From Chlamydomonas reinhardtii (lineage: Eukaryota; Chlorophyta; Chlorophyceae; Chlamydomonadales; Chlamydomonadaceae): a DNA stretch of 64,000 bases. The DNA is taken from the NCBI RefSeq assembly GCF_000002595.2, contig NC_057004.1, positions 5,258,405 to 5,322,404 of the forward strand, in the 5' to 3' direction. The notes below the pieces were generated by a model. That model saw only the letters and a program-made list of their open reading frames with translations, was not told the origin of the DNA and did not search any database. Positions 36,501 through 47,464 of the stretch are shown in pieces (position 1 is the first letter of the stretch; every line of letters starts with the position of its first letter). A program made the position numbers and the translations under genes.

Positions 36501-37680
36501 TCTCACGCTTTCCCACACGCACACGCACACACGCACATGTACTCACATGTACACACATGTACACACATGTACACACATGTACACACATACACACATGCGC
36601 ACACGCAGCCGACATCGGCAGCTCCTTCTCTTGGATGCTGCCGCCGCTCATGGACGCGGGTGTGCGGGTGCTGCTGATCCACGGGGACAAAGACATCGTG
36701 TGCAACTGGCTCGGCGCCGAGCGGTGGGTGGGTGCGGGGCTGTGTGGTCCCAACGTGCACGTGCATGAAGCGCGTTCAGGAATGTCTCTTCATACAGGGT
36801 GTCTCTTTGGGAATGTGCCTGGGTAGACCTTGCACCGCCCTCAGCGCATAGGCAATGTGCAGCTAGTAGCCCACACGTCCACTTGCCCACTTGTACGTGT
36901 GCGTGCGCACTTGTGTGCAGGATGCTTGACGGCCTGCGCTGGGCGCGGGCGGCGGAGTGGCGTGACGTGAAACCCGTGAACCTGACGGTGGCCGGCGCGG
37001 TGGCGGGCTCAGTGCGACAGCTGGGGCCCCTGGCCTTTGTCCGCCTGTACGATGCGGTAAGGATGAGGGGAAAGAGACGAGGCATTCCATATCGAGTGCG
37101 TGCTGCTTGGACTTGCGGTCGCAGCAGTGGGCTGACGCTGACACCCTGGCACGACCCCATGCACGTGCGCGCCACGCACGCCCGACGCCCCTGAGGCCCT
37201 GACCCTGACGAACGCATGGCAGGCGGCCATGTTACCCCACGCTCCACCCACACATGCTATGCTTGCACGTGAAGCCCTCAGCACGCACAGGCATGGGCAC
37301 GCAGCCTCTGAATGTGCCTGTCCCCCGCCCCCCGCCCGGCCTGACTGCCACCGCTGCACAATCCCATCAAATAAAGATTCGAGGTCTTGGTTCTTTGAGA
37401 TTGGATAAAACTATTCCCCCCACACACACACAAGTAACCCCGGCGCCGCCTGGACGGGCTTTCGTTTCGATTTTGAAAGCACGCACACACACACACACAC
37501 ACATACACACACACACACGCACAAACACAGGGCCACATTGCAGTCATGGACCAGCCGGGCGCCGCGATGGCGCTCATGCGCCGCTTCGCAGCAGGCCAGC
37601 CACTGGCACAGCAGGAGGAACCCGAGAGCGGGATCCAAGCTGGAGGGGAGGGGCGGGAGACTGCAGCAGCACGTAGATAG
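33541..37680 (+). CDS. Serine carboxypeptidase (peptidase S10, carboxypeptidase Y-like)
   Basis: Secretory or vacuolar serine peptidase that removes C-terminal residues. Twelve exons: 33541-33871, 34017-34204, 34358-34433, 34588-34640, 34878-35003, 35190-35240, 35511-35609, 35835-35996, 36261-36339, 36609-36723, 36921-37056, 37531-37680; 521 residues. A hydrophobic signal peptide covers about 8-25. The substrate and oxyanion loop is GGPGCSG (family usually GGPGCSS). The catalytic Ser is in GGESYAGHYIP (Ser214), Asp in HGDKDIVCNWLG (Asp417) and His in GHIAVMDQP (His474; family usually GHMVP). NVS, NIS, NFS, NIT and NLT are possible glycosylation sites. The GDKDxxCNWLG string is close to yeast carboxypeptidase Y, arguing for the vacuole-type group. 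The triad is intact. The last exon is preceded by a (CA)n tract. Confidence 0.94.
36536..36600. repeat. 10-bp tandem repeat ACACATGTAC in carboxypeptidase intron 9
   Basis: About five copies of a 10-base unit just before the acceptor ACACGCAG at 36601-36608. ACATGT within each unit is self-complementary. Confidence 0.92.
37484..37530. repeat. (CA)n tract at the last acceptor of the carboxypeptidase
   Basis: CA repeats with a few interruptions run directly into the acceptor AACACAG at 37524-37530 that introduces the exon carrying the catalytic His. Confidence 0.95.
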
Positions 37681-38527
37681 TTAGGAGGGGGTGCTGGGTG
37701 CAGCCGTGCAGGGTACGGCGGCGGTGTAGGTGCGGCGGCATGGGTTTGGGCATGGGCTTGGGGATCATAACAGCGACAGGCAGCTGCATGTGTCTAGGGC
37801 AACTTCGTTGTTTATTGTACTTGGCACGGGATAAGAGGTTGGGGGCAGAGGCGGGATGGACCAGTGGAGCTCGCTGGGTGCGGCTCGGGGGGTGGGGGGC
37901 TGGGCAGGTTCTCGACCCCCGCGGGTCACATCACTCCCGATCGCGGCACGCTGCGACGTGCTCCGCGACGGTTTCCTCCGCCGCCGCTGGGGTCTGCGGG
38001 TGGTTGCGCCTCGCTGCCTCGCTGCATAGTTTGTGCAATCTGGCGCGCCTCGTGGGCTGCGAGGCATATATGCGCGGGCCGGCGGGGCGGCCAGGAAGCT
38101 GTCGCCGCGATTGGGGGCCGCGGCGGATGGCAGCAGCGAGAAGAGGCCAAGCCGCGCGGGTCGTGCGTGCATGCGCTCGCTGAGCAACAGTTTCGAGCCA
38201 AACACAGCTGCACTGGTCTGCTGCTACCGCGGAAATTGTTTCTTCGCCTCGACACCTTCCCATACCTCGCGGGTGAGTGAGGGTGAGTGCGACAGCGGCC
38301 ACGGCTCTGCTTTTGTGCTCGCTCGACCGTTTGACCGTGCGGGATTGACCGTTTGACCAAGGAGGGGTTCCAGCAGGTGTCGAAGCCCGGCTGGGCACGC
38401 TGAACGCCCCCGTGGTTAACAAGCGTTTGGCCTCTCCTCCCCTGCGCACAGCCCTGCGCTGCTCGCCGCAACTAGGCGCGCGCCACCGCGTCACAGAAGC
38501 CTTGGGGCCGCCAGAGGCTGAGCACAA
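37681..38527. other. Tandem intergenic region, no gene recognised
   Basis: 847 bp between the carboxypeptidase stop and the zinc-finger gene start, both on +. It should hold one 3' UTR and one promoter. Open frames here lack recognisable domains. Confidence 0.45.
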
Positions 38528-40266
38528 ATGAGCTCTAACTACGTTGTAGAGTATGCCAAGAGCGGCCGGGCTATGTGCAAGGGTAAGGAAGGCTGCGCAC
38601 GTTATCTAGAGAATGTTTTGCATCTGGCATAGTCAGCTAGGTCCCCTGTCCGCGCCTCGAGCCCGCCCGACGGCTCGCCCGCAAGTGCTGCCTGCGCGCT
38701 CCTGACCCTGCCCACCTGCCTAGCGACTCATAACTTATTCCTTTGTGTGCGGCCGTCGCAGGCTGCAACAAGCCCATCGCCGACAAGGCGCTGCGGCTGA
38801 GCGTGCAGAGCACCAAGGAGCCGGAGGAGGGCGCCAAGGACCACCGGCGCTTCACAAACAACCGGTGGGTGCTGGTCCAGGTGCCGGTGCTGCTGGTTGC
38901 TGCTGGGTGTCGGCTCGTGGCGTGGCAGGGCGTGGCGCAGCAGAGGGGCTTTCAGGGGCGTGTCGGCTCCATGCTACTGGCACGGGCAGCACGTGTATGG
39001 AAGGTAGCACGTATGGCGTGGATGCGGTGAGTGTGGGCGGCCCTGCGCACCTGCTGTCCTGCTCCCGATCTACATGCCCACCTGTTGGTGCCACTCCGGG
39101 TCCTGCCTGATGCTGTCCTTGCAGCCACATCGAGTGCCTCACCAAAACGGTGGTGGCCAATGGGCTGAAGGCAAGTCGCTGCTCGTGCACAGCAGCACAC
39201 ACCTCAACTTGCACATGCTTGCGTGCGGGCGACGCCTGGGAGGTACTGCCGTAGTCCTTACCTCATCACCGCGCCACTTGGTGTACGGGTGGGCTTGGCT
39301 CGGAAGAACGGGGTCGAGGGATGGCCGTGTTGTGTTGTACGCTGTTGTGCTGTGTTGTGAGACCTTGTATGCATGCGGTAACAAAACACTCGCAGGTTCA
39401 CGACTCGGCGGATCAGTTCCCCGGCATGGCGGACCTGACGCCGTCGGACCGGGAAAGGGTGAGTGGCACGGCGAGCTTGACCTCTTGTGTTTGTGCCCAT
39501 CGTGCGGCATGGCGTGGATGCGGAGGGGGATCGCGGCGAGGGTGGACCACACGCTTGGGCCATGACGCCTATTACATCGCGCACACACACTTACGCGCGC
39601 ACACACACAGGTCCTGGACATCATCGAGAAGGTGATGGCGGGCACCTGGGAGGCGCCGGCCAAGGCAGACAGCCCCGCCAAGGTGAGAGATTGAGAGCTG
39701 CAGCGGTGTGCACGTGCTTGCAGCCGGCATCGCGCGCGTTATGTGTGTGTGTGTGTGTGTGCGTGTGCGTGTGCGTGTGCGTGTGCGTGTGCGTGTGCGT
39801 GTGTGTGTGAGTGTGTGTGTGTGTGATGTAGCCAGGAAGGGCAGCAGGGCAGAGCAGCACAAGGAGGCGGCGTCGAGGCGTGTGTTCCTCATCATCAGGT
39901 GCTGCTGCATGTGCACTCGGTCAGGGCAAGCGCAAGTCGGATGAGCACGATGAGGGCGCGGACGTGGAGGGCGCCGACACAAAGAAGAAGAAGACGGTCA
40001 AGAAGGTGCGAGGCGTCACTTGAACGCGCGGCATCGTATACCGCGTGTGCTTGTACATGTGTGCGTGTTGGTGCCTGCGCCAAGGATCCCCGGCGAAAGC
40101 GTTGGTGTATTGCGGCATGCGGTAGCTCCTGTGCAATGCGAGTGCCAGACTGTGTCCGTATGCTGCGACCCTGAACCTGCTTTGCCTGTGTGGCCCTCCA
40201 CAGGGCGGCAAGAAGAAGACCAAGAAGGCGGCGAACGGCGACGATGATGATGAGGATGACTATTGA
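38528..40266 (+). CDS. Small PARP-type zinc-finger protein with Lys/Asp-rich tail
   Basis: Seven exons: 38528-38582, 38762-38864, 39125-39170, 39396-39458, 39611-39682, 39925-40005, 40204-40266; 160 residues. The N-terminal half is a PARP-type DNA-break-sensing finger (zf-PARP): EYAKSGRAMCKGC, then NKPIADKALRLSV and RRFTNNRHIECLTK, giving Cys-x2-Cys and His-x2-Cys ligands. After DLTPSDRERVLDII the tail alternates Lys clusters (KKKKTVKK, GGKKKTKKAANG) with an acidic end DDDDEDDY, which suggests nuclear localisation. There is no PARP catalytic domain, so this is a stand-alone finger, as in a group of small plant and algal nuclear proteins. Intron 3 is GC-AG. The function is not established; DNA or chromatin binding is inferred from the finger. 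Confidence 0.88.
39171..39395 (+). other. GC-AG intron in the zinc-finger gene
   Basis: The exon ends GGGCTGAAG and is followed by GCAAGT. The acceptor is ACTCGCAG at 39388-39395. Both sides keep the frame, and the alternative of reading through is not supported by composition. Confidence 0.75.
39738..39826. repeat. (GT)n/(GTGTGC)n microsatellite
   Basis: A mixed GT and GTGTGC tract in intron 5 of the zinc-finger gene. Confidence 0.95.
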
Positions 40267-40984
40267 TGATGAGGCAGCTACTGGTGCGGTAGTGGCCGAC
40301 AAGCACAAGGATACGTGAAGATTTCTGTTTGGGGTGGGAATGGGAATTGAGGTGCAGTATGATGCACCACGCCTTGAGGACTTGCATCGCACGGTCTCAC
40401 CATGCCCTTACGGGGATCCAGCCTCGTGTTTCGCAGAGTCGTCGTGTGTGCACATATGCATGCCGCCAGATCACCAGATGGCCAGTGTCAACACTAATCC
40501 AGTATGCAGGGCAAGGCCATGCCGTGTGGTGGTTGTCCTAGGTACCGTGTGGCAGACTGGCAGTGTGCGGGACCCACAACAGCGTGGGGGATTGACGGTG
40601 GAGGGAAATGTTACATGCCAGGGGCCATGTGCTTAAAAAGAAGAACCGCTATGATTCCGGTGAAGCAGAAGCAGGCTGACGCCGGCGGAGGATCCGGGAT
40701 TGGAACCAGATCAAAGGTCCCAAACTCCCAACGGGCTGTGCTCTTGCCGGCTCGTTTGGTGTCCCATATATGCACTGCCGGAGTGCCCAGCTGCTACGCA
40801 CAAAGCCACGCGGAACTAATCGCGCAGAGCAACAGCAGTCCGCTGGCCGACCGCACTGTGCGTGACTGCCATACAGGCTTTCTAGTCAAAGACAAGACGT
40901 CATTCTATAACTGAACACTACAATTATACGAGAGCCTTGCTTAGCTGACTTGCAGACAAGTAGTACGCTCTGTATTGCAATAGC
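40267..40984. other. Tandem intergenic region, no gene recognised
   Basis: 718 bp between the zinc-finger gene and the kinase gene, both on +. I looked for a tRNA near 40680-40760 because of a GGTTCCAATCC-like string on the - strand, but the arms do not pair. Confidence 0.45.
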
Positions 40985-43900
40985 ATGGCGCCACCGCCGC
41001 CAACATCTCCTCTACCACCTTTCTTGGCTCGCTGTTTTGGCTTTCTGGGCTTGGTAGACGAAACCAAGGCGCCAAAGAGCGCTCCGCCCGCGAAGGCCCC
41101 ACCACCTCCCCCAAAGAAGTGAGCTCAGGTTACGTTGCAGATGATAAACGTATAGTACAGCCTCGCAGCTTGGCCTAGTGCTTGGTAGCACGCTCTTGTG
41201 TGCGGTGACGCGGACCTCAGAATCGATTGGCATACGCTTCGAACTCATGCGCTGGTCGCCTGCTGACCCTGCCCGCAGGCCCGACACGGAATGGCGCGAC
41301 ATCGCTCTTGTACAGCAGTATAACCTCAAAAAGCAGCTCGGGAAGGTACGGAGACTGTGGGTCACGAAAATTTTCGTATGCCCCAACCGTTCTCGTGCCT
41401 GAGCGTGTCAGGCCAGGCAGGACCCGCAGCGCGCACGTTCATGGCGCAGCGTCGGGAGGGAAAGTGTGCCAAGCTGCTAAAGCATGCATTAGAGGGGGGA
41501 AGCAGGCACACGGGCGTCCCTGCTGGAACGCGACGGGGGGCCAGTCGACCGTTCCCAATCAGCAAGAACAGACACGAGAATGCACCCAATGCAGCATACG
41601 ACAAATCGAAGAGGGGCATGTAAAGGCGCTGCCAGTATGGTTTGGAGCAGAAGTCCGCACGGCTTACTGTCAACCACCGTAAGCGCGTGAAGTCCGCAGT
41701 CCGCACGCCTTGCTGTCAACCACCGTAAGCGCGTGAAGGTGGCGGCATGGGGCCTTAAAGCCGTCGGGCTCTGACGTCTGCGGAAGTCATGCGCATCAGT
41801 GTGTCCGTTAGTGCTGACTTCTGGGGCCGGCTGCAATCGTATGTCAGCCTCGGCCTCCGCCCGAAAGCCTGGGCCGCGGTGCCTGCGCACCATCCGTTCC
41901 TCTCGCGGGGTGCGGGTGACTGTGTGCTGCTAGTGTTGCCTGATGATGTGGGCTCCCCGCCCCCCTCGCCTTAATTTGCTCGTGGGTGGTGGGAGCGGTG
42001 TGCCTCTGGTGTGTGCGCTGTGGGTGTGGGGCGTCGACGTGGGCGTCGCCGGACTACGTGCCCGGTGTACCTGCGTTGACACCTCGCCGGTTTGATTGCG
42101 CCTCGTGCGCTAGTGCGGTTTGCTGTACGTTGGTGGGGCTCTGGCGGGCTTTGGCTTAGCTTCGACTCGCTGTGCAGCTGCCGAGACACGCTTTACGCGA
42201 AGACCTGTTGCACGGTTGTGGAAGGTCGGTAGCCAACTGGGGGGAGGGTGGTTTCCCTTCGGGCCGGAGATGGTCCCTCTTGACCTGGGTGCTGGGCACC
42301 CTTGCTTGGTCGGGCTGTCCCTTCTTTGTAATATCGCAACCTTAAAGCAACCTGGACGGGCAGTCCTGGAAATTGGGGTGAGGGTAGCTGTTCATGACAG
42401 ACAGGAAGCGGGATGGGCGTGCAGGACGGGCAGGGCGAGGCAATGGTGGCGCGTGAAGGTCGACAGGCAGGGCGTGCTGGCTCTTGTGACACGTATGGCG
42501 CTCGTCTACCGGCTCCCCACCCCGCGCTTCCCACTTCGGTGCACACACCCTGTCACCGCAACGCCTCCCGCCCAACGATGACACTAGTTTTCACGCCGTG
42601 GAGTCTGCCTGTCTGTGGCCTGTCCCCTCCATTGGGACGGATGTCGTTGGGCTCGGGCATATCACCCCTCCATTGGGACCTACTTCGTTGGGCTCGGACA
42701 TGTACGGTAACTTGGGCACGTCACACCCACCGTCCACAGGGCGGCTTCAGTGAGGTGTGGCTGAGCGAGCACAAGGAGACGGGCGACACGGTGGCAATCA
42801 AGGTGGTGCAACTGGCGCACGCAGACCTGGAGCCCGAGGAGGTGCGGACGGGGCCCGGCAGGGTGGCATGGGGGGCGGGCGGGGGAGCAGAGCGGAGCGG
42901 AGTTGGGCGGAGCAGCGTTTTCGGGTGCGTGCCAGTACGGGCTGCATGTGCGTCGGGCGCGGGCGGGTGGAGCTGCTGTCTTGCGCCGTGGAGCAGCGCA
43001 GGCGCACGTTTTGGGGCCCCATCGGCGTCCCATCACAAGTAATGTTCACACGAGTGACACGACACGCACACACGTGCACGCGCGCTGCGGCCCACCCTCC
43101 ACAGATTGCGACGCTGATCGCGGAGGCGAAGTTTCTGCGCACCCTGGACTGCCCCTACATCCTAAAGGTGCGCCCGCGTAATCATGCATGTGTCATTGAT
43201 GGTCGTGATAGCTGCGGATGTGGCGGGGCGATCGGAAAGCTAGGTGGCTGGAGGTCGAAAGGGTGCGTGCTGTCCAGCATATCTGCGTACGGTACGCACA
43301 CCGCCACCCGGCTAAGCTCGGATGGCCAGGCGCAAAGGGCGCTCGTCAGCCAGCCAACCAACCAGTCAGCGACTGAGCCAACCAGCCAGTCAGCCAGTCA
43401 GCCAGTCAGCCAGTCAGCGGCAGTCACGTGTATGCTACACATGCATGGCGGGGCATGACACAGGAGCGCATCCTGGCACAGCGTACAGCATGTCGCAGAA
43501 CGGCCTTGGGCGTGCAGCCCTACATCTTTGGACTCCTGCCTTGACTCCTCGCGCCCCGCGTTGACCCCTCTGTCACAGTGCTACGACACCACACACACGA
43601 GCGACTGGCTCATCCTGACGCTCGAGTACCTGACAGGGGTGAGCAGCGGACGGCAGGCGGCCTGGGGCAGGCGGGAGGCCGGGTGTTCAGGGCGCGGCCA
43701 TGCTTTGGTTGGCTGTGCGCGGCTTTGGGGGCAGGTACTCCTTACTGTCAGAGAGCATGAAAGGGCGGGCGCGCCATATTGCTGCCCGGAGGGCCTGAGG
43801 GTCTCTGGTCAAAGTGGGCTTACATGACCCCTGTATTCACAACGCAGGGTGAGGTCTTCGAGCACATTCACAAGGTGAAGAAGTACACGGAGGTGGATGC

Positions 43901-46441
43901 CGCCAAGCTCTTCGCGCAGGTGCGTGACCGTGTGCATGAAGCTTTGAATTTAGGCACAGCACTGGGGCTGGGGGGGGGGGGTTGTCATCGCCCCCTTGGT
44001 GTAGAGTTCGCACATACCGTGCGAACACCATTTGGCTGCATTCGACCTTGCCTGGTGGTCCGCTTCCACCCCTGCAGGTGGTGTCGGCCATCTCCTACCT
44101 GCACAACCTCAACTTGATGCACCGGGACATCAAGCCCGAGAACATCATGTTCACACATCCGGTGGAGGCCTTCCAGGCCGAGGGCAAGCCGCTGCGAGTG
44201 AAAGTCATTGACTTCGGCATGTGCGCACAGTACAACGCAGACAAGGTAGGTGGCAGCACACAGATACACGTTGGGTGCGGGATATCGGTTGGGCCAGCGG
44301 CAGTTCGATTTAGTAAAGCATGCGCCCTCGCTCTCGATCGCTACTGACGTGCCGACTTCGCCCGCCCCTGCCCTCTGCTGTGCCGCCGCACCCGATCTGT
44401 CCATGCAGCCTATCATAGGCTGCGTCGGCACGCCCGGCTTCGTGCCACCAGGTAAGCGCAGACGTCAACACGCATGACTTGTATGGGTTGATGAATGCGA
44501 TAATTGAAGAAGGGACAGCCCGACCAACAAAGATGCACCGCACCCACGCCATGAGGGACCTCCTATGCGTTTATGGTGTATGGCTGGTCTTGTGAGCTGC
44601 GATTGGGCGCGGCCATTCCTCCCCCAACCTCCCAACGCACGCGGCAACCATCGTGATTTGCCCTTTCCTGCATGTGTCAACTCACGCGGCCCCCCTCCTG
44701 GCCTGGGCGTGCTGTCGCAGAGGTCTGGAACGACAAGCCGCACTCCTTCGCGATGGACGTTTATGCGCTCGGCATCGTGCTCTTCGTCATGCTAACAGGT
44801 GGGACTGAAGCTCGACTGACTTCTGTGTAAGCAATCTCCGGCCGGCACCGGATCGTGCTTGTTGCTAGCAGGCTGCCGGTACGCCACCTAACTCCTCACT
44901 GGGCCCCACGCGCGTCCCTTGCGTGCACACTCCGCCAATCCGACTGCAGGCCGCAAGCCGTTTGCGGGTCAGGACATTCGCAAGATGACCTACTGCAACA
45001 AGCGCTTTGTCGACGCGCCAGGGCTGCAAGACGAGCGGTGAGGCCGAGCGCTTGTGGGCATGTGTGGCTCTGATCTGATGTGTGGCTCTGATCTGATCTG
45101 ACTTGTAGCGGGCGTGCGCAGTGTTGCGTCCGTGGACTCGTGAAGGCAGGCTTGGGGGAGGCATGCTCGGGAGGCACGGCGGTGTCAGGTACAAGTCAGG
45201 GTCGCGCGCGCGGTTGCACACGGCTTTGCAACCGCACTCATTACCTGGGAAAAGTCTCTCTGGCCTGTTGCTTGCTGACCCGGCTTGCCATGTCTTGCCG
45301 CTCTGCGCCATGTACCTCCCACTGCTGCAAGCACAGTTATCTGGCGCTGTCGGCTGACGCCAAGGACCTGTTGCTGAAGATGCTGGCGGATGACCCCAAG
45401 GCCCGGCCCACTTGCATGGAGGTGCTGAAACACCCCTTCATGACGGCGGATGAGTCTAATGCGGCGGCGCACCGCGAGATGGGCGATCTGGTCCGCAACC
45501 GCATGCGGGACCTCGCAAAGATCAGGTGAGCCGGCCTCAGCAGCTGCGGGCGGCGGGCGGGAGGCTAGACGGGGAGGGGCGCCTTTGCATCCTCGAGCAA
45601 AACGTGTCAGCAGGACCCTGTGGGCCCTGCAGGCCCACCCACTCACACACACACACGCACACACACACACACACACACACATACACACACACGTACCGCT
45701 CCCGGATGAACCTCTTTCCCGGGCTGTCTGTAGGCGGCTGCACGGGCTGCGCTACGCCATGCACGCTCAGCGGCGGGAGGGCACCAGCACCGCGGACTTC
45801 CTGCAGGAGCTGGACAAGAAGCGCAAGATGAACCTGGCACGGTAGGGTGGGGCCACGGCTGCGTGCTTTCAAGCAATACGAAGGGCCGAATGGGCCGGCA
45901 CTTGGTCTTGGACGTGCAGCTTATGCTGCCTGTGTGCGTTCGCTGAATGCGTGCCGCGTTGTCGTGCAGGTGTCGCGACAGCGTCAACACCTCCATGGAT
46001 GTCGGCACCACGACACCGATGTCCGGCGACGGCTCCACGGCGACCAGCGGCGCGGCGAGCTCTGTGCCGCCAACACTGCGGCGGTCGTCCCTGTGGAACA
46101 GCTACGGCGACGACGACGGCAGCGGCCCCACGCTGGGAGGCGCTGGCGGCGGCGGTGGCGCATACGCGCGTCCCAGTGTGGACGGCGTCGGAGGAGCGGG
46201 CGGATCCAAGAAGCCCGGTGAGCCATGCAGCTGCGTTACCTGAATGGCGTTGTGTATGTGTGTGTGAGAGAGTGTGTTAAAGAGCACAAGGAAAATTAAG
46301 CGCAAAGACTGTGTGTGTGAGTGTGTGTGTGTATGTGTTAAAGAGCACAAGGAAAACATTGCGCAAAGACAGTGTGTGTGTGTGTGTGCGTGCGCGTGTG
46401 TGTGTGTGTGTGTGTTAAAAAACGAACCGAAAGCCCGCCCG

Positions 46442-46486
<45 letters not shown>

Positions 46487-46492
46487 TGAGTG

Positions 46493-46526
<34 letters not shown>

Positions 46527-47464
46527 TGAGCGTGTGTGCAGAATGAGCAACGGTCGGGGTGGCCTACAAGCTCGCTTTGACCCAGATGCCCTAGCTCCTG
46601 CCCTGGCTCACCTAGCCCTCATGCCTCCCTGCCCACCCGCTTCCCTCCTCCGTTGCCTCCCTGCCCTTTGTCTTCCTTTGCCTGCCCGCCCTCCTGTCTG
46701 CCCTCATTGCTGCCGTCCCCCACGCTGGCGCTGCCCTCCTACAGGCCCCGGCGCGGACAAGCTGGCGCTGATGGCGGCCCTGCCCGACATGGAGCGCGCC
46801 ACCACCATGCCCGCGCGCCGCTTCAAGGAACAGCCCAAGGGCCTGTCGCCCGTGCCCTCCTGCGAGCCGTCCACGTACGCGGCTATTGAGGACGCGGCGC
46901 TGCCCCAGGTGAGGCGGGGGCTGATGGAGAGGAGGCCGAATGGCGGCGCGGCGGCGGCGAAGGGCAGCATGGATGGCTGGTCGCGACATTTTGAATCGAA
47001 TGCGAGCCATAAGAAAGCCGGCGTGAATGCGCGGGGTGGAGCTGTAGGCCGGCACAGCACGTGAAAGAGCGGCGTGGAAGTGCGCGACCACGTGTGCGAG
47101 TGCCCACCGACGTGTGCCCATGTGTCATTGACCGGTTGTGCGGCCGCCCTTTCCGCCTCTCGTCCCTCAGGGCTGGTCGGCCTACCCCATCGGCTATGAG
47201 GCTCTCGAGCACAAGGACATGTTGCTGGAGGGGCTGGGGCCAGGCACGGCCGCGCCCACGCACTTCAACGTGCCCGTGCCGGCTCTGGGTGCGCCGCCGC
47301 CGGGCAATGGCGCGACGGGCGCAGGAGTGGGAGCGGGTGTAGGGCCGCGAGGCAGCGGTGGCGGAGGGACAGCGGTGCAGGGCGGCAGCCCCACCGGCCG
47401 CCGGGGCCCGCTGCTGCCGCCGGCGGTAGAGGAGGAGGGGTTGGAGGCGGCGGCCTCAGGCTGA
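40985..47464 (+). CDS. CAMK-like serine/threonine protein kinase
   Basis: Fifteen exons: 40985-41118, 41279-41345, 42740-42841, 43105-43167, 43579-43638, 43848-43919, 44078-44245, 44409-44451, 44721-44798, 44950-45037, 45337-45525, 45734-45841, 45970-46217, 46745-46908, 47171-47464; 625 residues. A short Pro-rich N terminus precedes the kinase domain (about 60-345). Motifs: KQLGKGGFSEVW, VAIK (Lys88), HRDIKPEN (181-188), DFG (211-213), CVGTPGFVPPEVW, DVYALGIVLFVMLTG, and subdomain XI with PKARPTCMEVLKHPF. Catalytic residues are all present; the usual APE reads PPE. Overall pattern resembles CAMK/CDPK kinases, but no EF-hands or clear calmodulin-binding helix follow. The C-terminal 240 residues are Gly/Ser/Ala-rich with possible phosphosites. 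Intron 2 is long (1.4 kb) and repeat-bearing. The substrate is unknown. Confidence 0.9.
41653..41737. repeat. 39-bp near-tandem duplication in kinase intron 2
   Basis: Two copies (41653-41691 and 41699-41737) of a unit starting GTCCGCACGGCTTACTGTC, two mismatches apart, separated by 7 nt that repeat the unit start. Confidence 0.93.
42618..42701. repeat. 41-bp tandem duplication carrying dispersed motif C
   Basis: Two copies of CCCTCCATTGGGAC plus TCGTTGGGCTCGGGCAT near the end of kinase intron 2. Related copies of the TTCGTTGGGCTCGGGC motif occur at 50818-50834 and 54284-54303 in the CLC gene. Confidence 0.85.
43383..43418. repeat. (GCCAGTCA)n short tandem repeat
   Basis: About four copies of an 8-base unit in kinase intron 4, with diverged copies just upstream. 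Confidence 0.9.
44488..44605. repeat. Dispersed repeat copy (partner at 17805-17905)
   Basis: It lies in kinase intron 8. GATGAATGCGATA, GAAGAAGGGACAG and TGGCTGGTCTTGTGAGCTGCG match the intergenic copy in order and spacing. Confidence 0.5.
45646..45692. repeat. (CA)n microsatellite
   Basis: CA repeat in kinase intron 11, about 40 nt before the acceptor. Confidence 0.95.
46240..46535. repeat. Compound (GT)n region with two family A repeat copies
   Basis: Kinase intron 13 is a 300-bp GT-rich tract. Embedded in it are two copies (46273-46310, 46331-46370) of TGTGTTAAAGAGCACAAGG plus GCGCAAAGAC, then a diverged TGTGTTAAAAAACGAACCG. The first two flank GT spacers, as if the unit and its spacer were duplicated together. 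Confidence 0.9.

Noticed and set aside
40680-40760. tRNA-like string on the - strand (GGTTCCAATCC with GCCGGC at both ends)
   Set aside because: The putative T arm and anticodon arm do not pair, so it cannot fold as a tRNA.
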